Shown in pieces: positions 22,243 to 32,757 of a DNA stretch of 64,000 nt. Made by a program: the position numbers and the translations under genes. Origin of the DNA: Myrica gale (Eukaryota > Streptophyta > Magnoliopsida > Fagales > Myricaceae); the NCBI GenBank assembly GCA_963930655.1, contig OZ005601.1, forward strand, positions 24,676,921-24,740,920, given 5' to 3'. Positions within the stretch are counted from its first letter, which is position 1. Every line of letters begins with the position of its first letter. The notes under the pieces were generated by a model. That model was not told the origin of the DNA and did not search any database. It saw only the letters and a program-made list of their open reading frames with translations.

Positions 22243-22659
22243 GTGAGTTTAGTACAATCTTTGTACTGCTCTCTCTCTTTTTCTTTTCTTTTTATTAATA
22301 TATGAGTTATTTATCAAAAAAAAAAAAGCTATTCAGTTTTGCCCTTAATCTTTGTCTCAAGGCTTATCTATGCTTATCTAGGTGGAACTGCCTTGGAAAA
22401 GTACAAAGACCATCTTCACTTGTGGCAAGTGTTTTTTAGCAATCCATACGAGTGGTGGGATTATAGGAAACGTAAGAAAACTGAAAAGCATCCAGATTTC
22501 AAGCACAAGGATACTGGTGAAGCTCTCTGGTTGAATCCAAATGATCCTCCGTGGATTAAAAGACAACTCCAAATACTTGATACAAAAATGGCAGAACAAG
22601 GCCGACGTGACCCTGTAGGTTCCAGTTCCCGTGTCTCTACTTGGCTATATGATGACTAG

Positions 22660-23031
22660 GGTTGAGTCTGCAGGCCTTCAAAGAACAATTTGCTATGGGA
22701 TGTTGGCTATATACAGGCTTTTATAATCTTGCTGTTGGTGTCTAACTGGAAGAAAAATGAAGAATGGAAAGCAATACTGATACGAGACAGGAACTTGAGC
22801 ATGAAAATCTCATGCTGTACATATACAAGGGCACATCTCAATTGCAAAGGTTGACCATATCAAGCTCTGAAGCTGTAGTCAATTCTTTGTACAGGGATAC
22901 AGGTATTAGATACATGACACATGAATATGTCTGCATTAATACTTCCCAATTATACTGAACTAGCCATGTTTTCAAGACGGAGTGCGTATGTACAAACTTT
23001 TTGGCATTATTGAAACCAAGTTCGGATCAAT
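22660..23031 (+). other. 3' flank of OSB copy A
   Basis: This is downstream sequence shared with copy B (40000-40300) and probably the 3' UTR. Copy B lacks about 230 bases that lie here and in the end of exon 4 (roughly 22517-22745 of copy A). No other gene is visible. Confidence 0.5.
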
Positions 23032-23045
23032 AAACCGTCTCTTTG

Positions 23046-25708
23046 GCTAAAGGATGGGGATAGATGCACCAAGTTTTTTCACAGAGTGGCAAACTCTAAC
23101 AGGAAGTTTAATTCTATCTCCCAGTTGGAGGTCGATGGGGAGCTGCTGCAAGATCCGAGTGACATTTCGGCTCACATTGTTCAGTTTTACTCATCTTTAT
23201 ATGTTGAACCTTTTCAGTGGAGACCGGCTCTGGATGGTTTGGAGTTTGACTCTATTTCAGAGGATGAGGCGGTTTCGTTGGAGCAACCTTTTGAGGAGGC
23301 TGAGGTGGCTAGGGTGGTGCACGACCTAAATGGGGATAAAGCTCCAGGTCCTAATGGTTTCACTTTAGCTTTCTATCAGGCTTGTTGGGATGTCATTAAG
23401 AAGGATGTGTTGCTGATGTTTAATGAATTTGCTAATCATGGCCGATTTGTCCGTTGTTTGAATGCCTCCTTTATTGTCCTCATTCCTAAGAAAACGGGAG
23501 CGGTTGAGTTGAAGGATTTTAGACCTATCAGTCTTGTGGGCGGTATTTATAAGATTCTTGCCAAGGTGTTGGCTAACAGGTTGAAGGGTGTGCTGAACAA
23601 CATTATCTCTCCGTCTCAGAACGCTTTTGTTCGCGGGAGGCAGATTCTGGATTCGGTGTTGATCGCGAACGAGTGTATTGACTCTCGTTTGAGGTTAGGT
23701 GCGCCGGGCATGTTGTGCAAGTTGGACATCCACAAAGCTTACGATCACGTGAATTGGGAGTTTTTGATGTACCTTCTTAAGAGATGTGGGTTTAGAGCTA
23801 AGTGGTGCCAGTGGATCTACTTTTGTATCTCTTCGGTTATGTTTTCAGTTCTTGTGAACGGCTCTCCTGAGGGATTTTTCGGTAGCTCTCGTGGTTTAAG
23901 GCAGGGTGACCCCTTATCTCCTTTGTTGTTTGTCATTGTTATGGAGGCATTGTCTCGTATGATGGCTCGGATGGTTTCGGTGGGTGCCCTTCAGGGATTC
24001 AGCGCCTCTGGGGTGAATAGGGAAGGGGTTTGTGTTTCCCATTTGTTGTTCGCTGATGATACGTTGATTTTCTGTGGGGCTGATGTTCATCAGTTTCGAA
24101 GTCTCCGATGCATGCTTCTTTGTTTTGAGGCAGTTTCTGGCTTGAAGGTTAATTTAGCTAAGTCAGAGGTGATTCCAGTGGGCCAAGTCAGTAATGTGAC
24201 GGAGTTGGCTTCCATTTTAGGGTGCAGGGTCTCTAATTTACCTATGACATATTTGGGTCTTCCGGTGGGAGCTCGTTATAAGAGTGTCCATATTTGGGAT
24301 GAGATCTTAGAAAGGATGGAGAGGCGGTTGGCTGGGTGGAAGCGTATGTACTTATCTAAGGGAGGTCGTGTTACTTTGATTAAGTCTACGCTTTCGTGCC
24401 TTCCTACGTATTTTCTCTCTCTCTTTCCCCTTCCGCATAAGGTTGCAGCTAGAATAGAGAAGCTGCAAAGAGATTTCTTGTGGGGTAGTGATGGTGAGGT
24501 TCACAAATTTCATCTTCTTAATTGGAAGGTCGTATGTTCTCCTATGGCTTGCGGTGGTTTGGGCATTAGAAGTCTCTCCGCGTTTAATAAAGCTTTGTTG
24601 GGTAAATGGTTATGGAGGTTTGCAACTGAGAGCGACAGTATGTGGCGGAATGTTATTATGGAGAAGTACGGGGCCATTGAGGGGGAGTGGTGCTCTTTAC
24701 CTCCACATGGGTCTTATGGGGTTACTCTTTGGAAGCATATTAATAAGGGTTGGGAGACTTTCAGACTGCACACTCGGATGGTGGTGGGGAATGGGCAAAG
24801 GACGAGGTTTTGGCATGATGTGTGGTGTGGGGATCGTCCGTTGAGGTGCTCTTTTCCTACAGGTTCTCCCTTTCTTTGGACCCGGATAGCATGGTGGTGG
24901 ATTGTATGGATTCTGTTGGGAACACGGTTGTTTGGAATGTTCAGTTCTTACGCCATGCAAATGATTGGGAGTTGGAAGAATTTTCGTCTTTTTTCTCTAC
25001 CCTTTATGCGTCTCAGTTGCATCGAGGAGACGAGGACAAATTATGTTGGGTGGGTAGCAAGGATGGGAGTTTTTCTGTCAAATCTTTCTATGCTTTGCTT
25101 GATGGCGGTAGAGCTGCGTCCTTCCCTTGGCGTCTACTCTGGGATTCTAAAGTTCCCTCCAGAGTCTCCTTCTTTGTATGGGAGGCCACGCATGGTAGAA
25201 TTTTGACTTCTGACAACTTGAGGCGTCGTGGGCTTTATGTGCTCGATTGGTGTTACTTATGTAAGAGGGATGGCGAGTCGATTAACCATGTTTTACTCCA
25301 TTGTCCGGTTGCGAGAAGTCTGTGGCAACATGTTTTCTACTTGCTCAATCTTCATTGGGTCATGCCGGAGCGGGTTGGGGATGTTTTGATTTGTTGGGGG
25401 AGAAAGCTTAAGAATCCTTTCGCTAAAGCTATTTGGCGAATGATTCCTCCGTGTATATGGTGGAGCCTTTGGAAGGAGAGGAATAGGCTGTGTTTCGAGG
25501 GTTCTGCGTTGTCCATTGGTCAGTTGCAGGGGGACTTCATGTTTAGTTTGTTTCTTTGAGCTAATGCGTTGTTGAGGGGCCCTTTTCTTGATTTTCAGGA
25601 TTTCTTTAGTTTTTTTGTTTGTATGTTGTAATTTGTCAGTACAATCTTTGTACTGATGTCTCTCTTTTTCGTTAATAAAACTTCTTACTTATCAAAAAAA
25701 AAAAAAAA
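23046..25708 (+). mobile_element. 5'-truncated L1-type LINE with target-site duplication
   Basis: This 2663-bp LINE starts inside ORF2 at the LKDGDRCTKFFHRVANSN segment, which corresponds to about 19930 in the other LINE. It keeps the reverse transcriptase with LDIHKAYDHVNWEF, GLRQGDPLSPLLF and LLFADDTLIFCG, then the zinc-binding domain (WCYLCKRDGESINHVLLHC), a 3' UTR and a poly(A) tail. One frameshift near 24860 splits it into 23086-24860 and 24860-25559. The flanks AAACCGTCTCTTTG (23032-23045 and 25709-25722) are the target-site duplication. OSB copy B has the empty site near 40300. Truncation at the 5' end is usual for target-primed reverse transcription. Confidence 0.93.
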
Positions 25709-25859
25709 AAACCGTCTCTTTGAAATTTTCTGCTTATATTTAATGAGAATTCCTAATTGGGGCTTTCGGCCTCACTTTCTTAGATTCTTTAGCTTTCTTG
25801 AGGGCTTGCATCTGCCTTTAGGCTTGCTCACCTTGTATATTACATGGAGCGTCAACTAA

Positions 25860-26250
25860 CTCGGTTTCTACGGAAGCTTTTACACGTATGCTTTGTCGGA
25901 GCTCCCATGTCCAACTACTGACACAACTAGGTGAAAACTCTGTATCATGCAAAGTTGCTCCCCAAGTAGGTCCAATACTTGTCGTGCGTATATAATCAAT
26001 GATGTTTTACCCAGTTGATAGAAATATTTTGGCTATTATGTTCGGAAAAGAAATTTGATTTGTGCATTGGAGCTCTAGCTTTAATGCCACCCCTCCTATT
26101 TTTAGATTAAGGCGGAGGGTTGAGTCATTGATTCACCTGCTAGCAGCTGTGTTACTTGCAGGAAAGGAAAATAACCAATGAAATTTAATGTTCTCAAAAA
26201 AGGTGTTAATTTGTTTCATTATTTTTTGAAGTGCATTCACTTGTCTTTGC
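25860..26250 (+). repeat. Upstream block of thioredoxin-like copy 2 with one 165-bp unit
   Basis: Positions 25868-26000 are a diverged copy of the coding-like block at 11470-11600 (SSHVQLLTQLGENSV). They are followed by one 165-bp repeat unit (26083-26220) and then the sequence leading into the thioredoxin-like exon. This copy has one unit where the 12-kb copy has about three, so the array size varies between copies. Confidence 0.65.
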
Positions 26251-26369
26251 TTATTCCAGGAGGGACATTGCCTTCTTTACCTGTACTTTTGATCTTGATA
26301 TTTGTCTCAATGGGCAACGAAATGAAGGATATTGAGTTCTTGCAATCCAGCAATGAATGGGAAATCTGT

Positions 26370-26890
26370 GAAAATGGATTCTTTTCCCAAACAACCTCTG
26401 TTTTACCTGAAGTGGCCATGGGACACGCATCAATATCCTAGAAATACCAACATCTGCAGCTTTGAGGGTCCTTGGATATTGAAATCCTTGCAAAATCTTG
26501 GGTCTGTTGCTTCCAATTTCGTCACCTCTGTTTCAAAATCGTCGTCCCATTGATCACCTTTAAGCCCTTCCAATTGTATGCTGCAACCAACCAAAGTTGG
26601 AATTTACAGTCGAGAAAGAAGATCTTGACTCCTGAAGAGCAAGGCGAGGCCGAGCATAGAGCATTTGCTGCAGCTTTAGCAATTGGGAAAGAAATTACAG
26701 TGGTCGAGTTCTACTCACCGAAATGCAGGCTATTCAATTCTTTAGTTAATTTTGTTTCGGAGGTGGAGAGTAGAAACTTAGATTGGGTCAACATTGTCAT
26801 GGTAGATGCAGAAAATGATAAATGGCTACCTGAGGTACTGTATGTTCCTCCTGATTTTACACTGAAATATACACAGTATGGGGTCTAGTT
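26370..26890 (+). pseudogene. Thioredoxin-like protein, copy 2 (pseudogene)
   Basis: This is the first exon of the same gene as at 12.4 kb. [16 protein letters not shown] begins at about 26374, a frame change follows near 26550, and the open stretch [20 protein letters not shown] leads to [19 protein letters not shown]. The second redox Cys is Phe here (CRLF for CRLC). The exon then reads [17 protein letters not shown] and meets a GTACTG donor near 26835. The last exon (HYDIRYVP type) is not found downstream. The lost Cys, frame change and missing exon make this a pseudogene. Confidence 0.75.
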
Positions 26891-28521
26891 TTTTGCTTGC
26901 TTGCTGTATATGTTTGTTTGGCATCAATGGACAAAATCACGAAGTTTCTCCGTTTATCATGCAAGCAATATAGTCTCTCTGCTTTATTTAGGTTTCTATA
27001 TCTTGGGCAATACCATTCATTTTGTATTGAGCTATGACAGATTGTCATAGGAATGGATTAACTAGGAGTTTTTCCCCACTGCCAATTTCATGTTATTGGC
27101 ACAAAAAGAAAAGAATGCAAGATTCTGTAACACTTCCCAACCTTTCCATGGCTTCAGAAAGTCCCCACTCAATCGTGAGAGATGAAAGAACTTAACATGA
27201 TGAGCCAATAACAAGCATGAAATATAGGTGTGCTGCTTGAGTCTAAAGAGAATGAAATTTAAGTTCCAAGCAATCGCTAGTGATATCATTTCGATAATGC
27301 ATCCCTAAGCAGTGGCCAGGACTTGTTTGGGTTATATTTAATGCAAGACCCTGCATATTACTCGATGTTTGTCTGTATACGTTCATTGAGAGTATATGCC
27401 ACACGTTTAGAGTCTTCATGTTACGATCTGGCCCTTTGAAACTGATATAACAAGTCCGCTCCGGCACTCTCAGTTTCAGTTTATCATTGTTCCAGATTGG
27501 GAAAGTTATGACAACATGAGATGGTAGTTTAATATGCTGACAAACTCTGAACAAGAAGCACACATTGTCTGTTGGGGAAAATGTTACAGCTGCAAGGAAA
27601 CGTATCGGATAAACATCATTTCGTCCATATTAATTAGTTTAGGGTGTCATAGATTTAGCAGCTTAAATTTTTTGATAAACCACACTTTCGTCCGTATCAT
27701 TTCGTCCAGGCAGTTTTCATGGACCGCAGTGTGAACCGCATTGGATCACTTGAATGCATATGTCCACACGGGGGAATGTGGATTAATTTTAACTGTTTGT
27801 TTATTGTTAATCATTTCCTACAAATAAAAAAAAATCATTTCCTGCGAAAACATGGCGTGATGAATTAATGTGAGTACTTACCCGAAAGAAAAAAAAAAAT
27901 TTAATGTGTGGTAAAAAAATTCACTTTGCCATCTAAGCCAACTTTCATCCGTGCAGTCCAAGTCTAGTCAGTCTTATCTTCTTTCAGTCATAAGTGAAGT
28001 TTTTGAAAAAAAATCGAAGTACCGTCCTTCGTGATAAAAAACAAAAAGAGGGTCCACCTACCTAATATAAAGGATCAGAACATGTTTCTTCTTCTCTTGG
28101 CATATTTTCTTATCAGACATACGAATGTAGAAAATGTGGCCAAATTCCTTCATACCCACCTGTGAATACTAGATATGACATTGCAAAGGAAGCGAGATAG
28201 TAACAACCCACAAGTTATTTGGCCAAAGGAGGAACAGAGAATTTCGGAATCTTCTGGCCAATGAAGAAAGAAATCAGTACTTGCGAAAAAGAAAAGAAAC
28301 GAAAAGGTTAAAAGGGTAGCAAAGTCTGCAATCTGAACGCAAGGAAAAAGGGTAAAAGGCTGCAGCCAATAACAGCCACTTCCTTGCCTCCATCTGTTTC
28401 TATCAACAAACCCAAAACATGGGGAGAATCGACTTCTTCAGATTGTTTGAACTATAGGGACCTACTCGCAATGAAATATATTCAGAGATGTTAGAAAATG
28501 ACAAACTTGAAAACAGCCTAA
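26891..28521. other. Intergenic DNA with duplicated and AT-rich sequence
   Basis: Positions 27128-27260 and 27565-27600 match 429-610. The roughly 300 bases between are unique to this copy, without clear terminal repeats. Positions 27600-28500 are A/T-rich, with A-runs at about 27828, 27890 and 28010. This is the 3' side of the GCP5 gene and may contain its 3' UTR just below 28522. No gene is visible. Confidence 0.5.
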
Positions 28522-31500
28522 TCAATCTGTCCTACTCGCGATGGCCTTCCCCAGTCTCAAGCCAACAGTTTCAGAGCTAGGTGCAATCATAAGGTTTCCA
28601 GTATCTGACATGTAGAAATAGTTGTAGTTGATCCTTGTAACCAAATCGGCCAAATGAGGGAAGTGGCCCACATTGAGCTTGAAAGATAGGACCTGCAAAG
28701 AAAACGATATGCCATGATACACACATTTTATCGGGGTGTTTGTATGGAAGTATGAATGTGTTTTTGTGTTCAACTGCATGAGGATATGCACATCAACTAG
28801 TGCACACTTTGAGAGTCCCATCATAAAAACAGTCAGTATGAAAAATGAATACAAGTTTACCCTGAGTAGGAAAGCAATGCAGTCATCAAACTGTTTCTCA
28901 ATGCGGTCAACTTCCATCTCACACTTTGCCTTGATTGCAGAGACTGCACCGCCACTACTTAGCGTTTGCTGTATAGAATAGAAATCAAGAGCTAATCCAA
29001 GGATGCTGTTGATTCGGCTTGCAATCAGAGCCCACTGAATGCAACAAGAGAATCAAAAGTACTCAGAATTTCTTCAAGATGATCACTTCAAAGAAGATCC
29101 AAGCACTTAAGTACATCACAAAGGAAAGGTGTGATAACCCACCAGTTTATCAGGAACAACAAAGCACTGCCGCTGAATTGACAATAAATAGGCCTCGTGT
29201 GCTTCTATGACTTCATCTAAGGATCGAGCAGCAGCCATACCGTCACAGAGTTCAAGCCATGCACTATGATACACCTGCTTACTAAATTCTTATTAGAGAT
29301 CCGAGATATTCAATTCTCCTGCAAACACAAACTCAAGACACCAAAGGGTGCAAGCAAAGCTAGTAATTCATACAGCAACCCAGCAATTATAAGGAAAAGA
29401 AAATAATGAACAACTTTCCAATATGTTTCCAAATATTTTAAGATAGAGTTTTGCATGGAAAGGAGCTCAGTGTCAGTTAAATGCGTTATTTTCATGTATG
29501 TGACTCTATATAAAGAGCCAAAATGAATTAGAGATCCATTTCCAATGTACGAGAACTGCCTAGAAAAAAAATGTACAAGAACTAATATCAACTTCCATGA
29601 TCCCCAAGAAGAAATCAGCTTTTATTAGGAGTCTTAAGAATGCAGAAAAAGATAATGGGGAAAGATCCCTTTATACCTGTAAACTATGCGGCCAATGCCA
29701 CTTTGGGACTCCAAATTCTCAGTCATCACATTGGATTCGGATTCGGTCCCGACCGTACGGGTCCGGATACGTCCGGACCCACGGTCGGGATCGAATCCGA
29801 CGAGAATGGACGGCTCACGTCCATTCTCGTCGGACGTACCGGTCGGACCTCTACAATAGAGGTCCGACCGGTAAGGTCGGGAAGAATGGACGTGAGCCGT
29901 CCATTCTTTTCGGATTCGATCCCGACCGTGGATCCGGACGTATCCGGACCCGTACTGTCGGGACCGAATCCCGCTCCCATCACATTCTGTATTAAGAGAG
30001 ATACCGTACTGGTCTAGCTTTTATCGATTCGACCTATTGTTCTGCTTTCCAACTACCTACTCATTATTCAGAGGTGAATCATAGAACACCAAAAGCTGTG
30101 GTATCTTATGGACCTAACATAGGTCGAACCTGTGGTATCTTAAGGACCTAACATTGGTCACATCCCTCACGTTGGGAAGTGGGCTCCTTCACTTTAGGCT
30201 TTTCGAGTTGGAGGAGAAAGCAATAGCTTGACGACTACATGAGGGGGAAGCTGCTGTAGAAGCTTTGCCCCTTGCTTTAAAGAGATTGTTATGAACTGGC
30301 TAAATTACTAGATTCTACCAGAACGCTAGCTAAGCTAATAAATAGTACTAGTTCTCTTTAATCAAATCAATAATTATGATCTGAATGTTCACATCATGCC
30401 ATGTGGCCCATCTATTGCACATTTCAGCCGTTATATCTTATTGGAGGGTGCACATTGATGAAACATGATAGCATGAGGATTCAATGTGATGAACTTGATA
30501 GTTTGGATTCCGAAGTGATATTGGCCCCATAGCTCGGGGGTGTAAAATGAGATTTTCCAAAAATATAATTTTAATTGGAAATAACATCAAACCATGTAAA
30601 ACGAGTAACTGACATTTGATGAGAAATAGAATCCTTAATTATTTTCTCCCTTCTTTCTGTCTAAGTCATTGTTTTTAGAACATCTCTGGATACTAATGAT
30701 GCAAAGACAACACAAAAGCTTAATCCATCTCACAAATTAAAATCCACCTGGGTAAACAGGACAAGTTAAAGCATCAAAAAATGAATAAAATTCTCTTCAA
30801 ATATATACAATCTATAACACAAAGTCAACTTAGATAATTTACACCATCATAATTCAAGAAATTCCTTCCCCAGCAGCACAATACTCAAATCCTTAGCCAA
30901 TCTCATTAGAGGTCTATCAAATCAATAGAGGTAAATATTTAATGATTTATTCCATCACTATAACTCAAAAAGCTGATGTGTCCATGAGTTGGAAACCAAG
31001 AACAAGTCCATGACTCCACTCCCATCTTCGAAATTAGAAAACCAGAAAATATGTAACTTATGAAGTGCCGACACAGTAACAAATTACCATTATCAAAGAA
31101 AATCACTCAAATCAACAAAATCATGAGAAATATGTAGCTGTTTGTTCGGCTTTTAGAGTTGTGCCCAAAATCCTCAAGCCAAAACACTATGTTCTTTTCC
31201 AAGTCCACAGGTCAAAGATTGCAAATCGTGATCTGAAGTAATATCCATATATAGTGGGAGAAGCCTTACTCTGTCCATCACATATTGGTGAAAAGCATCC
31301 ACAAAATGGAGGAGTTTCTGTTCCACTAACCAGTGGTGCTTGTGGTTGTTTGTTGCAGTGCCTCTACTCTGCAAGAGGCATAACAAAGATCAAGGTAACT
31401 GGAACATCATATAATCAGGAAGTGTTAAACGCGTGGCCTACAAAAACTGGTCATTTCATCATTGATTCATAAATAACATAAATGGGTCTTCATCAACATT

Positions 31501-32718
31501 ATATGATCTGCTCAAAAGGAAAACTAGGTGATACCGTCGAATAACATTGGACGAAAAAAAAAATTATGCAAGAATAAATAACCTTCCACATCCACCTCCG
31601 AGCTTTATCGAGAACAAATTTTGCACGCTTGACCTTCAACAAGAAGCACATCACCTACATCGAACATGGAACGGTTACAAAACACCAACAAGAGGACACC
31701 ACGAATACAACCAAGAGTGGAAAAATTACATGGTTATACTTCCTGACAGCCTCTGTATTAGCAATAAGTTCAAGCGGCCAAGAGACCTGTCATATCCAAT
31801 ACATGCAGAAATGAAAGTTGATTGATAAAATGGAGATCAGAGAAGATAGGACGTGAACATAAATATAATATAAACCTTGTATGTGAATTTCAGTCGATCA
31901 AGGCCATCAATTCCAAGATTGTGTACACGATTTTTGCGAGTCGAGGCAACAGTAACCACATTAGGCTGTTGATCCCCATCAAAAACTTGAACTTGAGATA
32001 TTGACACAACCAATGCATCTGGAGCACTTAATATCATTCCATCGGCAGAATTTCTAATTGATTCCTGCACTCAATAAGCACAGACCATTAGTATGATACA
32101 AAGAGGCAAGAGAAACAAAAACACATTGAGCATAGAACCAATGAATGACACGTTTACACAAATAGGTAGTACACAAAAAGGGAGCTCCTCACAAAGCAGA
32201 GGACGAAGAAAAATGAATGCAAAAGGAAAAACACAAATGTATTTAAAAAATTTATGGCATCAATAAACCACAAAAACGAGCTGAAAGCAGTAGAAGATGG
32301 GTGAAGGATTCATGATACCATGGCCCTGAGATAGTCCATTATAATCTCTACCATATATTGCACTGCCCTTTAAAATCCAACTTTTTTCTCCAGGACCACC
32401 AGTTTTAGTAAATGAGACAGCACAGATCTCCAGGCCACCAAACCCTTCCTTTACCTATTTGATTTACTAGATTACAGTTCTATCTATGTCTAAGTGACTA
32501 TATTCAGGTCTCAATATTTTACTACTAAGTTGATTTTTTTGTGCCATTGATTTAATAGTTGACCGGCATAACTTTCACTTAGCAAGAAATGAACATCTTG
32601 AGAAGCGAGGGAGATTGCAAAAGTGAAGATATCAACTTACAGCGAAATAGAGATTCCTCAAGAAAATATTGAAGATAAGAACATAGAGTTTGGGACCGTC
32701 TGTGAAAGGGTGCGTAAG

Positions 32719-32757
<39 letters not shown>

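Larger units (their letters stand above)
16764..22324 (+). mobile_element. L1-type LINE with 17-bp target-site duplication
   Basis: This non-LTR retrotransposon of 5561 bp includes its A tail. It is flanked by AAAAGCTATTCAGTTTT at 16747-16763 and 22325-22341. Order: short 5' leader, ORF1 (16876-18864), ORF2 with endonuclease, reverse transcriptase and C-terminal zinc-binding domain, 3' UTR with AGTACAATCTTTGTACTG, and poly(A). OSB copy B preserves the unoccupied site near 39806. The 5' end may be full length. ORF2 is disabled by frameshifts, a stop and an internal deletion, so the copy is dead. It lies in intron 3 of OSB copy A in sense orientation. Confidence 0.93.
14584..22659 (+). pseudogene. 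OSB: Organellar single-stranded DNA-binding protein OSB, copy A (broken)
   Basis: OSB proteins bind single-stranded DNA in plastids and mitochondria and limit aberrant recombination. Exons, by splice signals and comparison with copy B: 14584-14904, 14999-15136, 16156-16237, 22382-22659. Exon 1 opens [20 protein letters not shown], a plausible transit peptide, followed by the start of the OB fold. Exon 4 carries the full PDF motif (HLWQVFFSNPYEWWDYRKRK, HPDFKHKDTGEALWLNPNDP) and ends WLYDD. Exon 1 lost two bases near 14755 relative to copy B, and exon 2 is one base shorter, so the frame is broken. A hAT MITE sits in intron 2 and a LINE in intron 3. The C-terminus is the part that copy B lacks. 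Confidence 0.8.

Noticed and set aside
29597-30017. Mirror-like open frames on both strands
   Set aside because: They result from the palindromic 245-bp element; the two strands read nearly the same protein.
32722-32755. CRISPR-like or satellite array
   Set aside because: Plain (GA)n microsatellite; no spaced repeats anywhere in the window, and the genome is eukaryotic.
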